Source of the DNA: JALRBM01 sp964477195
Lineage (GTDB): Bacteria; Patescibacteriota; Saccharimonadia; Saccharimonadales; Saccharimonadaceae
Direction: 5' to 3'
Assembly: GCA_964477195.1 (NCBI GenBank)
Contig: CAYZCX010000004.1
Coordinates: 1-64,000, forward strand
DNA length: 64,000 nt
A program made the translations under genes and the position numbers. The notes under the pieces are model-generated. The model had not been told where the DNA came from and ran no database searches. It saw only the letters and a program-made list of their open reading frames with translations. Below, one piece after another: positions 24,613 to 33,717 of this stretch (position 1 is its first letter; each line of letters begins with the position of its first letter).

Positions 24613-26135
24613 GTTGTCACGACATCTTCACCAAAATGTTTCTGAAGCCGCATGATAATACTTCCCTCATGACGTCCTAGTTTTTGGCTCAGATCCTTCA
24701 CTGATATACCGTTTTGGAAATCTTGCTTGAGCGTTGCATCATCAGTATCAAGCCACGGTTTGTAGGCATTTGGATGCGTTTCACGCATTTTGGCAATTTT
24801 TTCCGACCACGAACTCAATCCTTCTTTTTGCTTGATTTTTGCAGGACGCTTAGCGCGTTTGGCCGCTTCTTCTTGTAAGTGGCCGAACTTTTTTGTGTCA
24901 CTCGCAGCGCGCTGACGTAATTTTTCGTCGATGAGCTGTGCGTCCGCGCTTATCGCAAGCGCCATACGATTGATCCCCGCCAAATAAAGATTGTTCAAAT
25001 TTTTTACTCGGCTCAATGCGACATACCCCATGCCCTCGACAAAAGCTTTTCGTAGATCGATACGTGCCGCATCTAGTGTCATGCCTTGGCTTTTGTGGAC
25101 TGTAATCGCCCATGCCAAACGCAAAGGAATCTGTGTAATACTCGCCCGCTTCTTATCTCCGTCCCGAAGCTCCCATGTATCAGGGACCATCGTCACCACT
25201 TTACCATTGCGAAATTCAACGATAGGATATTCGGTCGCTGGTTCAAAATCAATTACGGTGCCGATACTTCCGTTCACATACTTTCGCTCCTGAGAATTCT
25301 TTACCGACATAACAAGCGCACCTTTTTTTACTCGCAGAACTTCCGAAGCAAGGACGGAGCGACTGAGATTTTCGACGTAGTTTTCCGCACCCGTTGTCGT
25401 GCGTGTATAAAAAAGTTCGTCACCCGGGAGTTCATCGAGCTTCTTTTCGTTGAGCGTGTCGACATCAATATTAACCGTATGAAGTTCCGTGAGCACCGCA
25501 TCTTCTGCGGGTTGCTCATCGACGCGCGCCAACAGCGCCTCTGCGTGATGACGACGGATGTCACCTCCTCGCAGAGCGTTGAGAATTTCAAGCAATATTT
25601 CATCATCTTGACGATGCTGTTCCTCGAGATAACAAATCGTAGGGTCCAATTCTTCCCAGACCCGTGAATGCACCACGAATCCCCCCGCTCTCCCCTCACC
25701 CTTATTAATCGGCGGAAGCTGAAAAAAGTCACCACTCATAATGAGTTGAATGCCGCCAAACGGTACGTCCTTTCGCCTCACCAGGCGACACACCTCGTCT
25801 ACCATATCCAACCGATAGTCGTGAAGCATACTGATCTCATCGATAATCAAAACATCAGTTTTTTCAATAATTTCACGACGGCCTTTCGCTAAATGTTCAG
25901 CAAACCCTTGAGGGATATAATCAAGCACCCCGATTCCCGCCCACGAATGAATCGTCGTTCCACCTAAGTGAGTTGCCGCAAGACCTGTTGTCGCCGTCAC
26001 AGAAACGTGTTTACCCTCAGACTTGGCAAGCTTAATAAATTGGTTCAATACAAATGTCTTACCCGCCCCAGCCGGACCAGTCAACAACACGCTTTCCCCC
26101 GAAAGCATCACCTCCAACGCCAAATCCTGTTTCAT
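24609..26135 (-). CDS. PIF1/RecD-like superfamily 1 DNA helicase
   Basis: A 508-residue ATP-dependent helicase. Walker A is LTGPAGAGKTFVLNQF (about residues 18-33), Walker B is VLIIDEISML, and the late motif AWAITVHKSQGMTLDAARI is typical of PIF1/RecD. The C-terminal ~60 residues (from about SWSEKIAKMRETHP) form an extra helical domain that ends in a helix-turn-helix-like segment, possibly for DNA or partner contact. The ATG lies seven bases after a TATACT box with no separate leader, so the mRNA is probably leaderless. Confidence 0.9.
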   Translation of the reverse strand: MKQDLALEVMLSGESVLLTGPAGAGKTFVLNQFIKLAKSEGKHVSVTATTGLAATHLGGTTIHSWAGIGVLDYIPQGFAEHLAKGRREIIEKTDVLIIDEISMLHDYRLDMVDEVCRLVRRKDVPFGGIQLIMSGDFFQLPPINKGEGRAGGFVVHSRVWEELDPTICYLEEQHRQDDEILLEILNALRGGDIRRHHAEALLARVDEQPAEDAVLTELHTVNIDVDTLNEKKLDELPGDELFYTRTTTGAENYVENLSRSVLASEVLRVKKGALVMSVKNSQERKYVNGSIGTVIDFEPATEYPIVEFRNGKVVTMVPDTWELRDGDKKRASITQIPLRLAWAITVHKSQGMTLDAARIDLRKAFVEGMGYVALSRVKNLNNLYLAGINRMALAISADAQLIDEKLRQRAASDTKKFGHLQEEAAKRAKRPAKIKQKEGLSSWSEKIAKMRETHPNAYKPWLDTDDATLKQDFQNGISVKDLSQKLGRHEGSIIMRLQKHFGEDVVTT

Positions 26136-26142
26136 CCCCTTC

Positions 26143-26148
26143 AGTATA
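26143..26148 (-). promoter_or_regulatory. -10 box for leaderless helicase mRNA
   Basis: TATACT on the minus strand ends seven nucleotides before the helicase ATG at 26135. Confidence 0.5.
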
Positions 26149-26269
26149 GCGTCATATACGCTCAGCGCCTACGACTTGTGACAAAAATACAATATGCTAT
26201 AGTACTTCAGGACTCCGGCAGGAGGACCGCCGCATATGTGGTGTAGCTTGAGTTAAGGAGATGACGACA

Positions 26270-27376
26270 ATGAGTCGTATCATCAGGATTCCGCAGGTAG
26301 ACAAGCCTTCACGGTACGATCACCCGACACCGAAGAACTTCTTCGTGGTTGATGACAACAACACAGCATTTTTCGATGCCGCGCTCACCACCGAAGCAAC
26401 GCTTCACTTCACGAGCCGTCGTCGTATCGCCAAGGTGGATGAGCGTGGCAATGACGCATACAACCGTGTCATGTACCCCTTCTATACCGCACCGACGGCA
26501 AGTCTCATGCTCCAGACCTTGCATGGCGCGTTCTGCGGCCATCGGGCAATCAGCCTCCGCCCTGATACTATGTGGTATATGATCGTCCACGAAGTAGCGA
26601 TTCATGCCAAAAAGCACAGCAAACGCTATGGGGCAATCCTCGGTAATGCAGCCGGTGAGAAAACTGTGTTGCAGATTTCGAATTTTCGCCTTCACGACCC
26701 AAACGACACGGCTCGCTGGAACAAGACCATTGGCGATCTGTTGAGCAAGTACTTGCTCGCAGCGGTTGGCAATGACGTGAGGCTGTTGTTTATGCCTAAC
26801 TTCTCAACCACGACGCCTGAAGATCAGATCGGCATGGTCGTCGCGCTTGCAGATGTGGCTAGTCCTCATTACAACATCACCATCGGAAGTAAGTGTCATA
26901 TCCCTGAAGTTCGTCTTGAAGGTACCACAGAAGACTGGCAGTTAATCGTCGACCGTACGAAGGAGCTCAGCCGTATTTTCCCAACGCTCCGAGATTATCT
27001 CATGGGGTTGTCGCCGATCCTTCGAGCAATCGTCGATTCCATGACGGCTCATGAGCCCAGTATGGTGTTCTGGCGATCAATCTACAAGTACGATGGTTCT
27101 TCGGATAATCCGTGGGTCAGCGGCTGGATTACTGCCTTTTTGGCACACACCCAGACCGCCCAGGGCGTGATTGCCCGCGAACACTTCGGGCTGACGGAAA
27201 TGGGAATAAGTGAGTTTCCCTCCCACATCAGCACCGTTCCCTTTATCTGGGATCGTGGTGGCTCGCAGAGCCACAGACTAGTGCTTCTCGGAGGTATCAC
27301 CGGTGTAGACTTCGATGACAACAAATACCTGACTCCCCGCCTGGGCTTTGCTGTCGCGGAAGTGTACCCCTCGTAA
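26270..27376 (+). CDS. Unknown 368-residue protein
   Basis: No family recognised. It appears soluble with mixed helix and strand, without signal peptide or repeats, and is the longest of the stand-alone accessory genes here. The ATG at 26270 is preferred because AAGGAG lies ten bases upstream; the ATG at 26261 is inside that spacing. A TATAGT -10 lies near 26199, giving a leader of about 65 nt, and a strong terminator follows. Codon use favours C/G in third positions more than the neighbouring core genes. Confidence 0.65.
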   Translation: MSRIIRIPQVDKPSRYDHPTPKNFFVVDDNNTAFFDAALTTEATLHFTSRRRIAKVDERGNDAYNRVMYPFYTAPTASLMLQTLHGAFCGHRAISLRPDTMWYMIVHEVAIHAKKHSKRYGAILGNAAGEKTVLQISNFRLHDPNDTARWNKTIGDLLSKYLLAAVGNDVRLLFMPNFSTTTPEDQIGMVVALADVASPHYNITIGSKCHIPEVRLEGTTEDWQLIVDRTKELSRIFPTLRDYLMGLSPILRAIVDSMTAHEPSMVFWRSIYKYDGSSDNPWVSGWITAFLAHTQTAQGVIAREHFGLTEMGISEFPSHISTVPFIWDRGGSQSHRLVLLGGITGVDFDDNKYLTPRLGFAVAEVYPS

Positions 27377-27399
27377 GCAAAAATCCTGATTTTTCAGGT

Positions 27400-27428
27400 C
27401 GGTGGGGATGTTTTTGACATTCCCACCG
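27400..27428 (+). terminator. Terminator after the 368-residue gene
   Basis: An 11-bp stem (CGGTGGGGATG / CATTCCCACCG, one G-T wobble) with loop TTTTTGA. A smaller CCTGA/TCAGG hairpin precedes it. Confidence 0.75.
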
Positions 27429-27468
27429 TACACACCATGAAATTATTACATACATTCGATAATGAAGA

Positions 27469-27488
27469 GGCGGCCCCACAGGACCGCC
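27469..27488 (-). terminator. Terminator of the HExxH gene
   Basis: On the minus strand GGCGGTCC / GGGCCGCC with a four-base loop, then TCTTCATT. Confidence 0.6.
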
Positions 27489-27495
27489 CATTCAC

Positions 27496-27873
27496 TTACT
27501 CTTCGCCACCTTCTTCATATTGCGGAAGAACAACACCACCCTTGGCTCGAAGTGCAGCACGCCACTTATCGTCATGTCCCCCACCTGTTTCAATGTGAGC
27601 ATCCTCATGAAGACGTAAGTTAGTATCCTCGAAGTCTTCTGGATGCTCAAAACATACCCAGCCATATCGAGGATCCTCCGGAGAGCAGTGAGCATGTGCC
27701 CACACAGACATGTCGCCACCTACACGGCTTCCCACACCTTCCTGGACACATCCACCGAGAAAAATATGTTTTGTGTTCGGCATATCCGCAGGCACAGGCC
27801 TTTCACCAGCGTCTTCCGCGGAAAAGGCCCCGAGAGCACTGACGTATACCGTCTTATGTTTTGCCGGCTCCAT
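27496..27873 (-). CDS. Small unknown protein with HExxH motif
   Basis: About 125 residues with no assigned family. It contains HEDAH followed by ETGGGHDDKW, resembling the zinc-binding helix and third ligand of small metallopeptidases (HExxH plus a downstream histidine). The spacing does not match the metzincin pattern exactly. The start at 27873 has an AAAGGTG Shine-Dalgarno six bases upstream. A hairpin terminator follows, and it stands alone between unrelated genes. The peptidase idea is inference from one motif. Confidence 0.55.
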   Translation of the reverse strand: MEPAKHKTVYVSALGAFSAEDAGERPVPADMPNTKHIFLGGCVQEGVGSRVGGDMSVWAHAHCSPEDPRYGWVCFEHPEDFEDTNLRLHEDAHIETGGGHDDKWRAALRAKGGVVLPQYEEGGEE

Positions 27874-27940
27874 CAAAAGCACCTTTCGGTCTTGAGAAAG
27901 TGAACTGATTAACAATAGGCTACGTCGTCGAAACCGTCAA

Positions 27941-28918
27941 CTACCCGCGCGGAGGTTCGCCATCTGGCTCATCAAGCAGCTTTTTGCTCTTAATCTCGTA
28001 TCGTTTACCAGTCACTTCGCTAGTAATGTAATCCTCATTGATAAGATTCACAAACATGTCTAGGTCGTTCCCATCCATGATAATTATCGCACCGGCGTCA
28101 TCCGTCATAAGCTCCAGCTGCATGGAATCAGCATATTCTACTGCCTGCTCTTGAGTAATCGCACCGATTTCGAGTTTTTGGAGTTTATTAACGATCTTTT
28201 TGCGATCACGAACAAGCGTTTGAAGATCGAGGCCTTCAGGAAAACTCAGTTTGTAGGTTTTAGCAATTTCTTCTACTTTTTGATCGGCCAACGCCTGTTT
28301 TTTATAGTCATAATTAAACAGCTTTTCAAACTTTCCTTGGTTGAATGCAAAAATGTCCTGATCAATAATGAGCACTTGGTTATCGGTTGGCATCTTTAAC
28401 CCTACATCTGCCTGAAATGCACCAAACTTGCCGTCACGAAATTCCCAAGAAGTCGCTCCCTGCAATACTTGACCCTGAGAAATGGCCTTTATCGCATAAA
28501 ATGCTTTTTTGGGGTCATCCTTGTGAGTAAATCGTGCAACCACACCTTTAATGCGCTTAAATTCATGTTCTTGCTCATTGAATTCGACAATATCATGACG
28601 CTCTTTTTCAATAAGATGAATAAGCGTCTCTGCGCGACCAACTTTTGCCAAATCGGTCCGTAGCAATACATTTTCTTCACCATCCGAAAGCTCATAATCC
28701 CTGACGCTCAGACCAGTACCCGCGCCCATATTAACAAAATTAATAAGATCAAACAGAAACAGCGGTTTAATCTGCGCGTTCAAATCACTGCCAAAACTTG
28801 TGCTATACGGCGTGTAGTTTTTATTAAACAAAAAGAACTCTACGTCCAATTCGGTTTTTATTCCATCTGTATTATTTGCCCACAAAAAAATATCGGTCGG
28901 GGTTTGTTCAGCTTCCAT
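27941..28918 (-). CDS. KwaB-like (DUF4868) protein
   Basis: A 325-residue protein resembling the DUF4868 family, whose best-known member is KwaB of the Kiwa anti-phage system. Supporting features are the family-like central segment (VLIIDQDIFAFNQGKFEKLF) and the conserved C-terminal pattern around YITSEVTGKRYEIKSK. KwaB binds DNA and works with the membrane sensor KwaA; no KwaA-like four-helix membrane protein is next to it. It is preceded 72 nt upstream by an unknown gene on the same strand, and the two probably form an operon. The family call is from memory of the pattern, with no search run. Confidence 0.6.
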   Translation of the reverse strand: MEAEQTPTDIFLWANNTDGIKTELDVEFFLFNKNYTPYSTSFGSDLNAQIKPLFLFDLINFVNMGAGTGLSVRDYELSDGEENVLLRTDLAKVGRAETLIHLIEKERHDIVEFNEQEHEFKRIKGVVARFTHKDDPKKAFYAIKAISQGQVLQGATSWEFRDGKFGAFQADVGLKMPTDNQVLIIDQDIFAFNQGKFEKLFNYDYKKQALADQKVEEIAKTYKLSFPEGLDLQTLVRDRKKIVNKLQKLEIGAITQEQAVEYADSMQLELMTDDAGAIIIMDGNDLDMFVNLINEDYITSEVTGKRYEIKSKKLLDEPDGEPPRG

Positions 28919-28990
28919 ATTCTAACTTTCTTTTACTTACAATTGCTTTTTATTGTATCGCAAGCACACCAAGAAATACCAGTACTTATT

Positions 28991-29434
28991 CTATGCAACC
29001 TGCGGCTGATCGAGCCGTGATGGATCTATATCAAGCGCCTGCATATGTCCTATTCGCGCAACATTTCCAAGATTTCTCATTTGACGCTCCTTTGGCTCAA
29101 CCTCTTGATCAATCACCCCAAGCTCCATGCCATTTTTTAGCACTACACCATGAGTAAGAAACGAGCTTCCCGATTTATTGGGCTCAAGCAGAACAAGCTT
29201 CACCGCACTTCCTAGGCCACGGCTTGTTGCAGCGCGCCAATTTTCAAGTGCACTATTGTCACCTTCTTCACCCACCTCTTTTATGAATAAGTGAGTCTCT
29301 TTATCCGAATGCACAGCCAGTACGTCCCCTTGGTCGGCATCGCGTAGGTCAAACGCCGAAAAGCTTCCATCTTCATTTTTATTATGCTTATAATGTGTTT
29401 CCTCGTGCAAAGAAACCTCGGAAAATCCGGCCAT
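28991..29434 (-). CDS. Unknown protein upstream of the KwaB-like gene
   Basis: About 147 residues, soluble, no recognised domain. The start at 29434 (MAGFSEVSL) has an AAGGAT Shine-Dalgarno about seven bases upstream, so the longer reading from 29521 is not favoured. It is on the same strand as the KwaB-like gene and 72 nt from it, which makes it the natural partner candidate in place of KwaA. Confidence 0.6.
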   Translation of the reverse strand: MAGFSEVSLHEETHYKHNKNEDGSFSAFDLRDADQGDVLAVHSDKETHLFIKEVGEEGDNSALENWRAATSRGLGSAVKLVLLEPNKSGSSFLTHGVVLKNGMELGVIDQEVEPKERQMRNLGNVARIGHMQALDIDPSRLDQPQVA

Positions 29435-29557
29435 ACTTATCCTTACTACTCGCACCCTTAGAGTCCAGGCACCCTTAGGATACCGAGACGAAAAGCCACG
29501 AATTATTTCATTTGTTACCAACGACTATTTTGCGCCGCCTCGAGCAAAAGTCAAGAC

Positions 29558-30268
29558 CTATCGATATTCAGGATTTTCGTACCCAAAATGATCGCCTTTT
29601 TTCCATTCTGTTGCTTCATTTCCATATGCGGGTATTCCCCCAGACTCTTTTAGCATTTTTGCCGTGTGCATAAGGTTGTATGCCATGAAAGTAATATTGC
29701 GATTGGTAAAGTCGTTGTCTGGCCCCCCAGACTCTTTATCCAAATAACTTGGACCCGGGCCAACTTCACCTATCCATCCAGCATCCGCTTGCGGGGGAAT
29801 GACACAACCAATGTGTTGTAAACTATACAGCACATTCATCGCACAATGTTTCAAGCCATCTTCATTTCCTGTGATGATACATCCACCTACTTTACCGTAA
29901 TACGCGTACTGTCCTTTTTCGTTATATTCTCCGGAATTAGCGTAGAGTCGTTCGATGAGTTTTTTGGTCTGCGAGCTATTATCGCCTAGCCAGATAGGAC
30001 CGCATACCACTAGAATATCTGCGACTTGGACTTTCTTGTATATTTCAGGCCACTCATCGGTCTTCCATCCATAGTCTCGCATATCCGGATAGACTCCCGT
30101 CGCAATATCGTGATCAATTGTACGAATAAGCTCTGTCTCTACCCCGTGTTTTTCCATGAGCGCCATGCTTGCACGTAACAGCCCTTCGGTATTGCTCACC
30201 TCTGGAGATTTTTTGAGCGTTCCGTTAAAGAAAAGTGCCTTTAGTCCTGAAAAATTCAATGATTCCAT
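29558..30268 (-). CDS. Flavodoxin-fold NAD(P)H-dependent FMN reductase
   Basis: A 236-residue flavodoxin-like oxidoreductase. The phosphate-binding start LFFNGTLKKSPEVSNTEGLL, the DILVVCGPIWLGDNSS segment and YYGKVGGCIITGNEDG are typical of the NADPH-dependent FMN reductase family. It probably reduces quinones or nitro compounds with FMN; the true substrate is not evident. It lies downstream of the alkD-like gene, possibly in a stress-response grouping. Confidence 0.82.
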   Translation of the reverse strand: MESLNFSGLKALFFNGTLKKSPEVSNTEGLLRASMALMEKHGVETELIRTIDHDIATGVYPDMRDYGWKTDEWPEIYKKVQVADILVVCGPIWLGDNSSQTKKLIERLYANSGEYNEKGQYAYYGKVGGCIITGNEDGLKHCAMNVLYSLQHIGCVIPPQADAGWIGEVGPGPSYLDKESGGPDNDFTNRNITFMAYNLMHTAKMLKESGGIPAYGNEATEWKKGDHFGYENPEYR

Positions 30269-30295
30269 GTTCCCCCTCTTTTCTTCAATTATAAG

Positions 30296-31007
30296 CTACT
30301 TTTGCATATACTGCGCTCTTTGCTCTTGCGGTAAATGCTCGATTGCATAACGAAGCATCGTTCGCGGCATTGATTTTGCATGTTTATCGAGAAAATCAAG
30401 CAAGAGGCTTCTGTCGATTCTTTTTCCTATTTCGCGCAGCATCCATCCTACAGCTTTTTGGATAAGGTCATGTGAATCACCCAATAACAGCTCTGCAAGT
30501 TGCAGCGTTGTTGTCGGATCACCCTTTTTAATAAACTGGAAACTACTAAGAACAGCTGCGCGCCGATGCCATACGTCATCACTCTTTGCGAGTTTAAAAA
30601 GCACATCGCGAGATCCGACCCACGTATGCTCACCCACGATAAATTCCGCCGAACTATCGACAATATCCCAGTTATTTACGTATCCTTGATCAAGCGCGTC
30701 GAGATAAAGATGATAAATTTCACCACGGAGCGTCATATCTGCCCGTTTATATTTTTTCTGCCAAGATAATCACCGCGGCCAATCGACACTCATGGATAGG
30801 ACTCGAGAGAAGTCTTTTCACCTCCGCCAGACCGACTTCCTCATACTGCCGGCAAATCCGCCGCGTCACAGGAACGCGTACGCCAATGAAGCGATCCCCT
30901 GCCCCATACTGCCCTTCTCCCGTTTTGAAAAAGCGCTGCAAAAACAGCGCGTCTTCCTCATTCCCCTGAGATTCAAGTGCGCTTTGAATAGTCTTAGCTG
31001 TTATCAT
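30296..31007 (-). pseudogene. alkD: Frameshifted AlkD-family DNA glycosylase
   Basis: The N-terminal part (31007 down to about 30747, ending LAAVIILAEKI) and the C-terminal part (from 30736, starting MTLRGEIYHLYLD) are consecutive parts of one HEAT-repeat AlkD protein in two frames. Removing one base from the T6 run at 30752-30757 (A6 on the coding strand) restores AEKYKRADMTLRG and gives about 236 residues, the usual AlkD length. AlkD removes N3/N7-alkylated purines. The shift may be a sequencing error, a true mutation, or corrected by transcriptional slippage. Confidence 0.85.
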
Positions 31008-31057
31008 ACTTCTATTAAAATACGCTCATTAACAGATGCTAGCAAACTGTAATCATA

Positions 31058-31477
31058 CTATGGACGCAAAAGACCAATAATAAGTGCCATGACGAGAAGT
31101 GTCACAAGCTCGTGAGAAATTGTCATCAGCGTTAAGCGCCATGGACGACCTTCAAATACATCATGAGTGATGATTCGTGCCGCAACAAGGCCAAGCCATA
31201 GCCAAAATGCCGTTGAAAGTGCATCTTGGAGAAACGAATTGTGAAAGAAATGATTAGAAAGAAAGGTGACGTGGGCTAAGATATAGGCCGTCAAAAAACT
31301 CACTACGATCGTAATAAGAATCGGTCTCACGCTGCTCTTCGTCATGTCTTTGTCTGATTTTTTGATGAGCTTCATCCACATCAATCCAAATACTGGTTTC
31401 GCGTACCAGATCGTCCCTACGATCATGCTTGAGAGTGTTGCCAAAATGACGGCCCACCAATTGATTGCGACTTCCAT
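31058..31477 (-). CDS. DUF1761-like membrane protein
   Basis: A 139-residue protein with four predicted membrane segments. The N-terminal NWWAVILATLSSMIVGTIWYA and the central FWLWLGLVAARIITHDVFEG agree with the DUF1761 family, for which no biochemical role is settled. AGGAGGAAG directly upstream is a strong Shine-Dalgarno. Confidence 0.75.
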   Translation of the reverse strand: MEVAINWWAVILATLSSMIVGTIWYAKPVFGLMWMKLIKKSDKDMTKSSVRPILITIVVSFLTAYILAHVTFLSNHFFHNSFLQDALSTAFWLWLGLVAARIITHDVFEGRPWRLTLMTISHELVTLLVMALIIGLLRP

Positions 31478-31532
31478 ACTTCCTCCTTTTGTTTATACGA
31501 GACATTATGCGCTTCCTGCCGTGAGCTGTCCA

Positions 31533-32165
31533 TCAATCATGACCAAGCTCCGCAAGCATTTCGAGGAGTTGTTTACGAGTAAAGCGGCTGACATCCACAT
31601 TATTCTGCAGTGCAAATACATAGCCCTGAACGATGTGTTTCAGGTATGTCGCATCGTGTCGCCATAGATAATGAATCTCAAAGTGATCGACGGAATTCAT
31701 TACCCGACTCGCAATAATCACCGAACCAAACAGAGGGCCTATGTCACACGAGACGTTGAGGATATCCTCAGCCCGAATACTTACCACGCTCGACGACCAG
31801 AAAAAATTGCGTTTAGTAATTGTGATTTTCGTGCGGTCCATGACAATCGTATGAGGAAAAAGTGTTAACGGAAATACCGTTCGAGCACTCACAAGAACTT
31901 CCTGCGACTTGCGCACGAGTTTTTTCAATTCAGTCATTTCTTCTGTACGTTTATTTGTCCGCAGTTTCGGAACAAGCGAGAGGCCGTTCAATAGCTGGTC
32001 GCGTGAAGGCATGGTTATCTCATGATGGAGAATGTGTTTCAGGTCATGGACAGCCTTAGTGGCTACCCCACCCATTTTTTTACTTTGACGAACCAAAAGT
32101 TCGTACGTCGTATTAGGGTTTGCAATTGGTTGATTTACTGGTTCGACCAGTTCTTCGTCCTTCAT
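31533..32165 (-). CDS. Unknown protein with possible PH-like domain
   Basis: About 210 residues; no firm family. The first ~95 residues look helical. The second half, with the pattern FPHTIVMDRTKITITKRNFF and later VSIRAEDILNVSCD, resembles bacterial PH-like domains that bind membranes or proteins. The start at 32165 (MKDEELVEP) follows GGAGGTCGTGTAACT, a good Shine-Dalgarno. Confidence 0.55.
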   Translation of the reverse strand: MKDEELVEPVNQPIANPNTTYELLVRQSKKMGGVATKAVHDLKHILHHEITMPSRDQLLNGLSLVPKLRTNKRTEEMTELKKLVRKSQEVLVSARTVFPLTLFPHTIVMDRTKITITKRNFFWSSSVVSIRAEDILNVSCDIGPLFGSVIIASRVMNSVDHFEIHYLWRHDATYLKHIVQGYVFALQNNVDVSRFTRKQLLEMLAELGHD

Positions 32166-32361
32166 AGTTACACGACCTCCACTTAAGTAGATTATCTGCA
32201 TTATACAACACGCCAATTATATGGTGCAATATACGCATACGAGGTACCTATCCTCTTAGCTCCTGTATATTTACAATCATGCAAATAGATTATATAATCT
32301 CAGAGGCATCACATGGATGATCGTCATCAGACGACCACAAAACAATAAGGAGCTGATCACG

Positions 32362-32985
32362 ATGGACGAGCCGTTCGTGCCCACTGTTTACAGTGACCCG
32401 GAAGGCCACCGTTACGTGAACCTTCGCCCCAACTATGGTATGGGTGTCGACCTGCTCATCAACCGCCGGCTCTGCTACATGCACGAGGGGACCTGTGTCG
32501 CCATCGTTCAGTGGATCGAACTGGAGAATGAAATGTTGGACGCGCGGATTTACGCGCCGTCCGCCAAGCACGCAGCTTCAGTGCCGAGCGGCATGACACT
32601 CATCAAACTCGCCGAACTTCGGGAGGAAGGTGTTCTGACCGATCTGCGCGACATCGTCGTAAAGAGTCAGGTCTACTGGGTCGCCGACATGCGCCCAGGG
32701 AAAGAAGCGGGACATTCCTACTTCCTCTCATGCGAGAGTGCCCCAGACTCCCCAAGCCTTATCCCGGGAGGTGTTTATGTCTTCCAGGAGGAGGCACCGG
32801 CCCCAGTTCTCACCTACAACGAGCTCATGAAGCTCGTGCGCACACCGCCCGAAGCCTCGCTGGTTCTGAATGAACCTCCGGAGACACTGTTGTCGAGCTA
32901 TCAGCTCTACGACCAAGGCGTGCGTTGCATCATCGAGAACATGACGGCGGTCCAGCGCATCAACGACGCCAAAGAGGAGGGTTAA
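32362..32985 (+). CDS. Unknown 207-residue protein
   Basis: No recognised domain; soluble and acidic. The ATG at 32362 is chosen because AAGGAG lies nine bases upstream. A TATAAT -10 lies near 32293. Third codon positions are markedly richer in C and G than in neighbouring core genes. A very strong terminator follows 15 bases after the stop, so this is another isolated one-gene unit. Confidence 0.6.
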   Translation: MDEPFVPTVYSDPEGHRYVNLRPNYGMGVDLLINRRLCYMHEGTCVAIVQWIELENEMLDARIYAPSAKHAASVPSGMTLIKLAELREEGVLTDLRDIVVKSQVYWVADMRPGKEAGHSYFLSCESAPDSPSLIPGGVYVFQEEAPAPVLTYNELMKLVRTPPEASLVLNEPPETLLSSYQLYDQGVRCIIENMTAVQRINDAKEEG

Positions 32986-33000
32986 CTATCCATGTGATTC

Positions 33001-33040
33001 ATGGGGTCGTTCTGGTTTTCTCCAGAGCGACCCCATAAAT
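33001..33040 (+). terminator. Terminator after the 207-residue gene
   Basis: Stem ATGGGGTCG / CGACCCCAT extended inside by CTGG/CCAG pairing, followed by an A/T-rich stretch. Confidence 0.8.
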
Positions 33041-33136
33041 CATAAAATACACATATCTGTTGCATGAATAAAGAGATTATTATATTGTATCAAAGGTCGT
33101 ATACCGACACTCCGACAGAAAACGAGGTAGTCAGTC

Positions 33137-33595
33137 ATGAGCGAAACGGATGTCCAGGTGGAAGTCGCCATCATTGGCAACAAGATCAAGAAGGAGCGTG
33201 CTCAGTTCCTTCAGGAACGACTCTACGAGGAGATCGGCAAGGCCATTCACAATGAATGTCAGACACTGGACTCCGCCCTTTCGGGCAAGAGCCAGTACGA
33301 CGACACGCATGACCTGATCCTGTTCAAGATCGAGATCAGTGTCGTCGTCAACCGCCGACTCAGCCAGCGGTTCCTCAGGCTCATCGTGGATAACGCGCTT
33401 CAGAAAGTCTTCTTCGACCTCGGGCACGAATGGGCCATGCAGTCCATCGAAATCGCCGCGGACACACTCACCGAATCGGTGAACGCGGCCGCCGAAGCTA
33501 TCGACAAGGCATGGGACACCGCACTTTCGACCATCGCCCGTGAGCTGAAATCAGCCGTAGCAGCGCTCGAAGGCAAGAAGTCGGACAGCGCCTAA
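33137..33595 (+). CDS. Unknown 152-residue protein
   Basis: No family recognised. Predicted soluble with long helices, especially the C-terminal third (alanine-rich, amphipathic). An AACGAGGTAG Shine-Dalgarno precedes the ATG and a TATTATATT -10 lies near 33080. Codon use is biased to C/G endings like the preceding gene. A 14-bp hairpin begins a few bases after the stop. Confidence 0.6.
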   Translation: MSETDVQVEVAIIGNKIKKERAQFLQERLYEEIGKAIHNECQTLDSALSGKSQYDDTHDLILFKIEISVVVNRRLSQRFLRLIVDNALQKVFFDLGHEWAMQSIEIAADTLTESVNAAAEAIDKAWDTALSTIARELKSAVAALEGKKSDSA

Positions 33596-33600
33596 TCTCG

Positions 33601-33639
33601 GACGAGGGGTGTTCATTTTCTTCAAGAACGCCCCTCGTC
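33601..33639 (+). terminator. Terminator-like hairpin after the 152-residue gene
   Basis: A 14-bp stem GACGAGGGGTGTTC / GAACGCCCCTCGTC (one wobble) without a clear T-tract. Confidence 0.65.
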
Positions 33640-33717
33640 ACACAATCCAGCCCATCTGTATACTTATACTATGCACTAATATTTTTCACTTTACCCATAC
33701 CGTGATACGGTGAGTTC

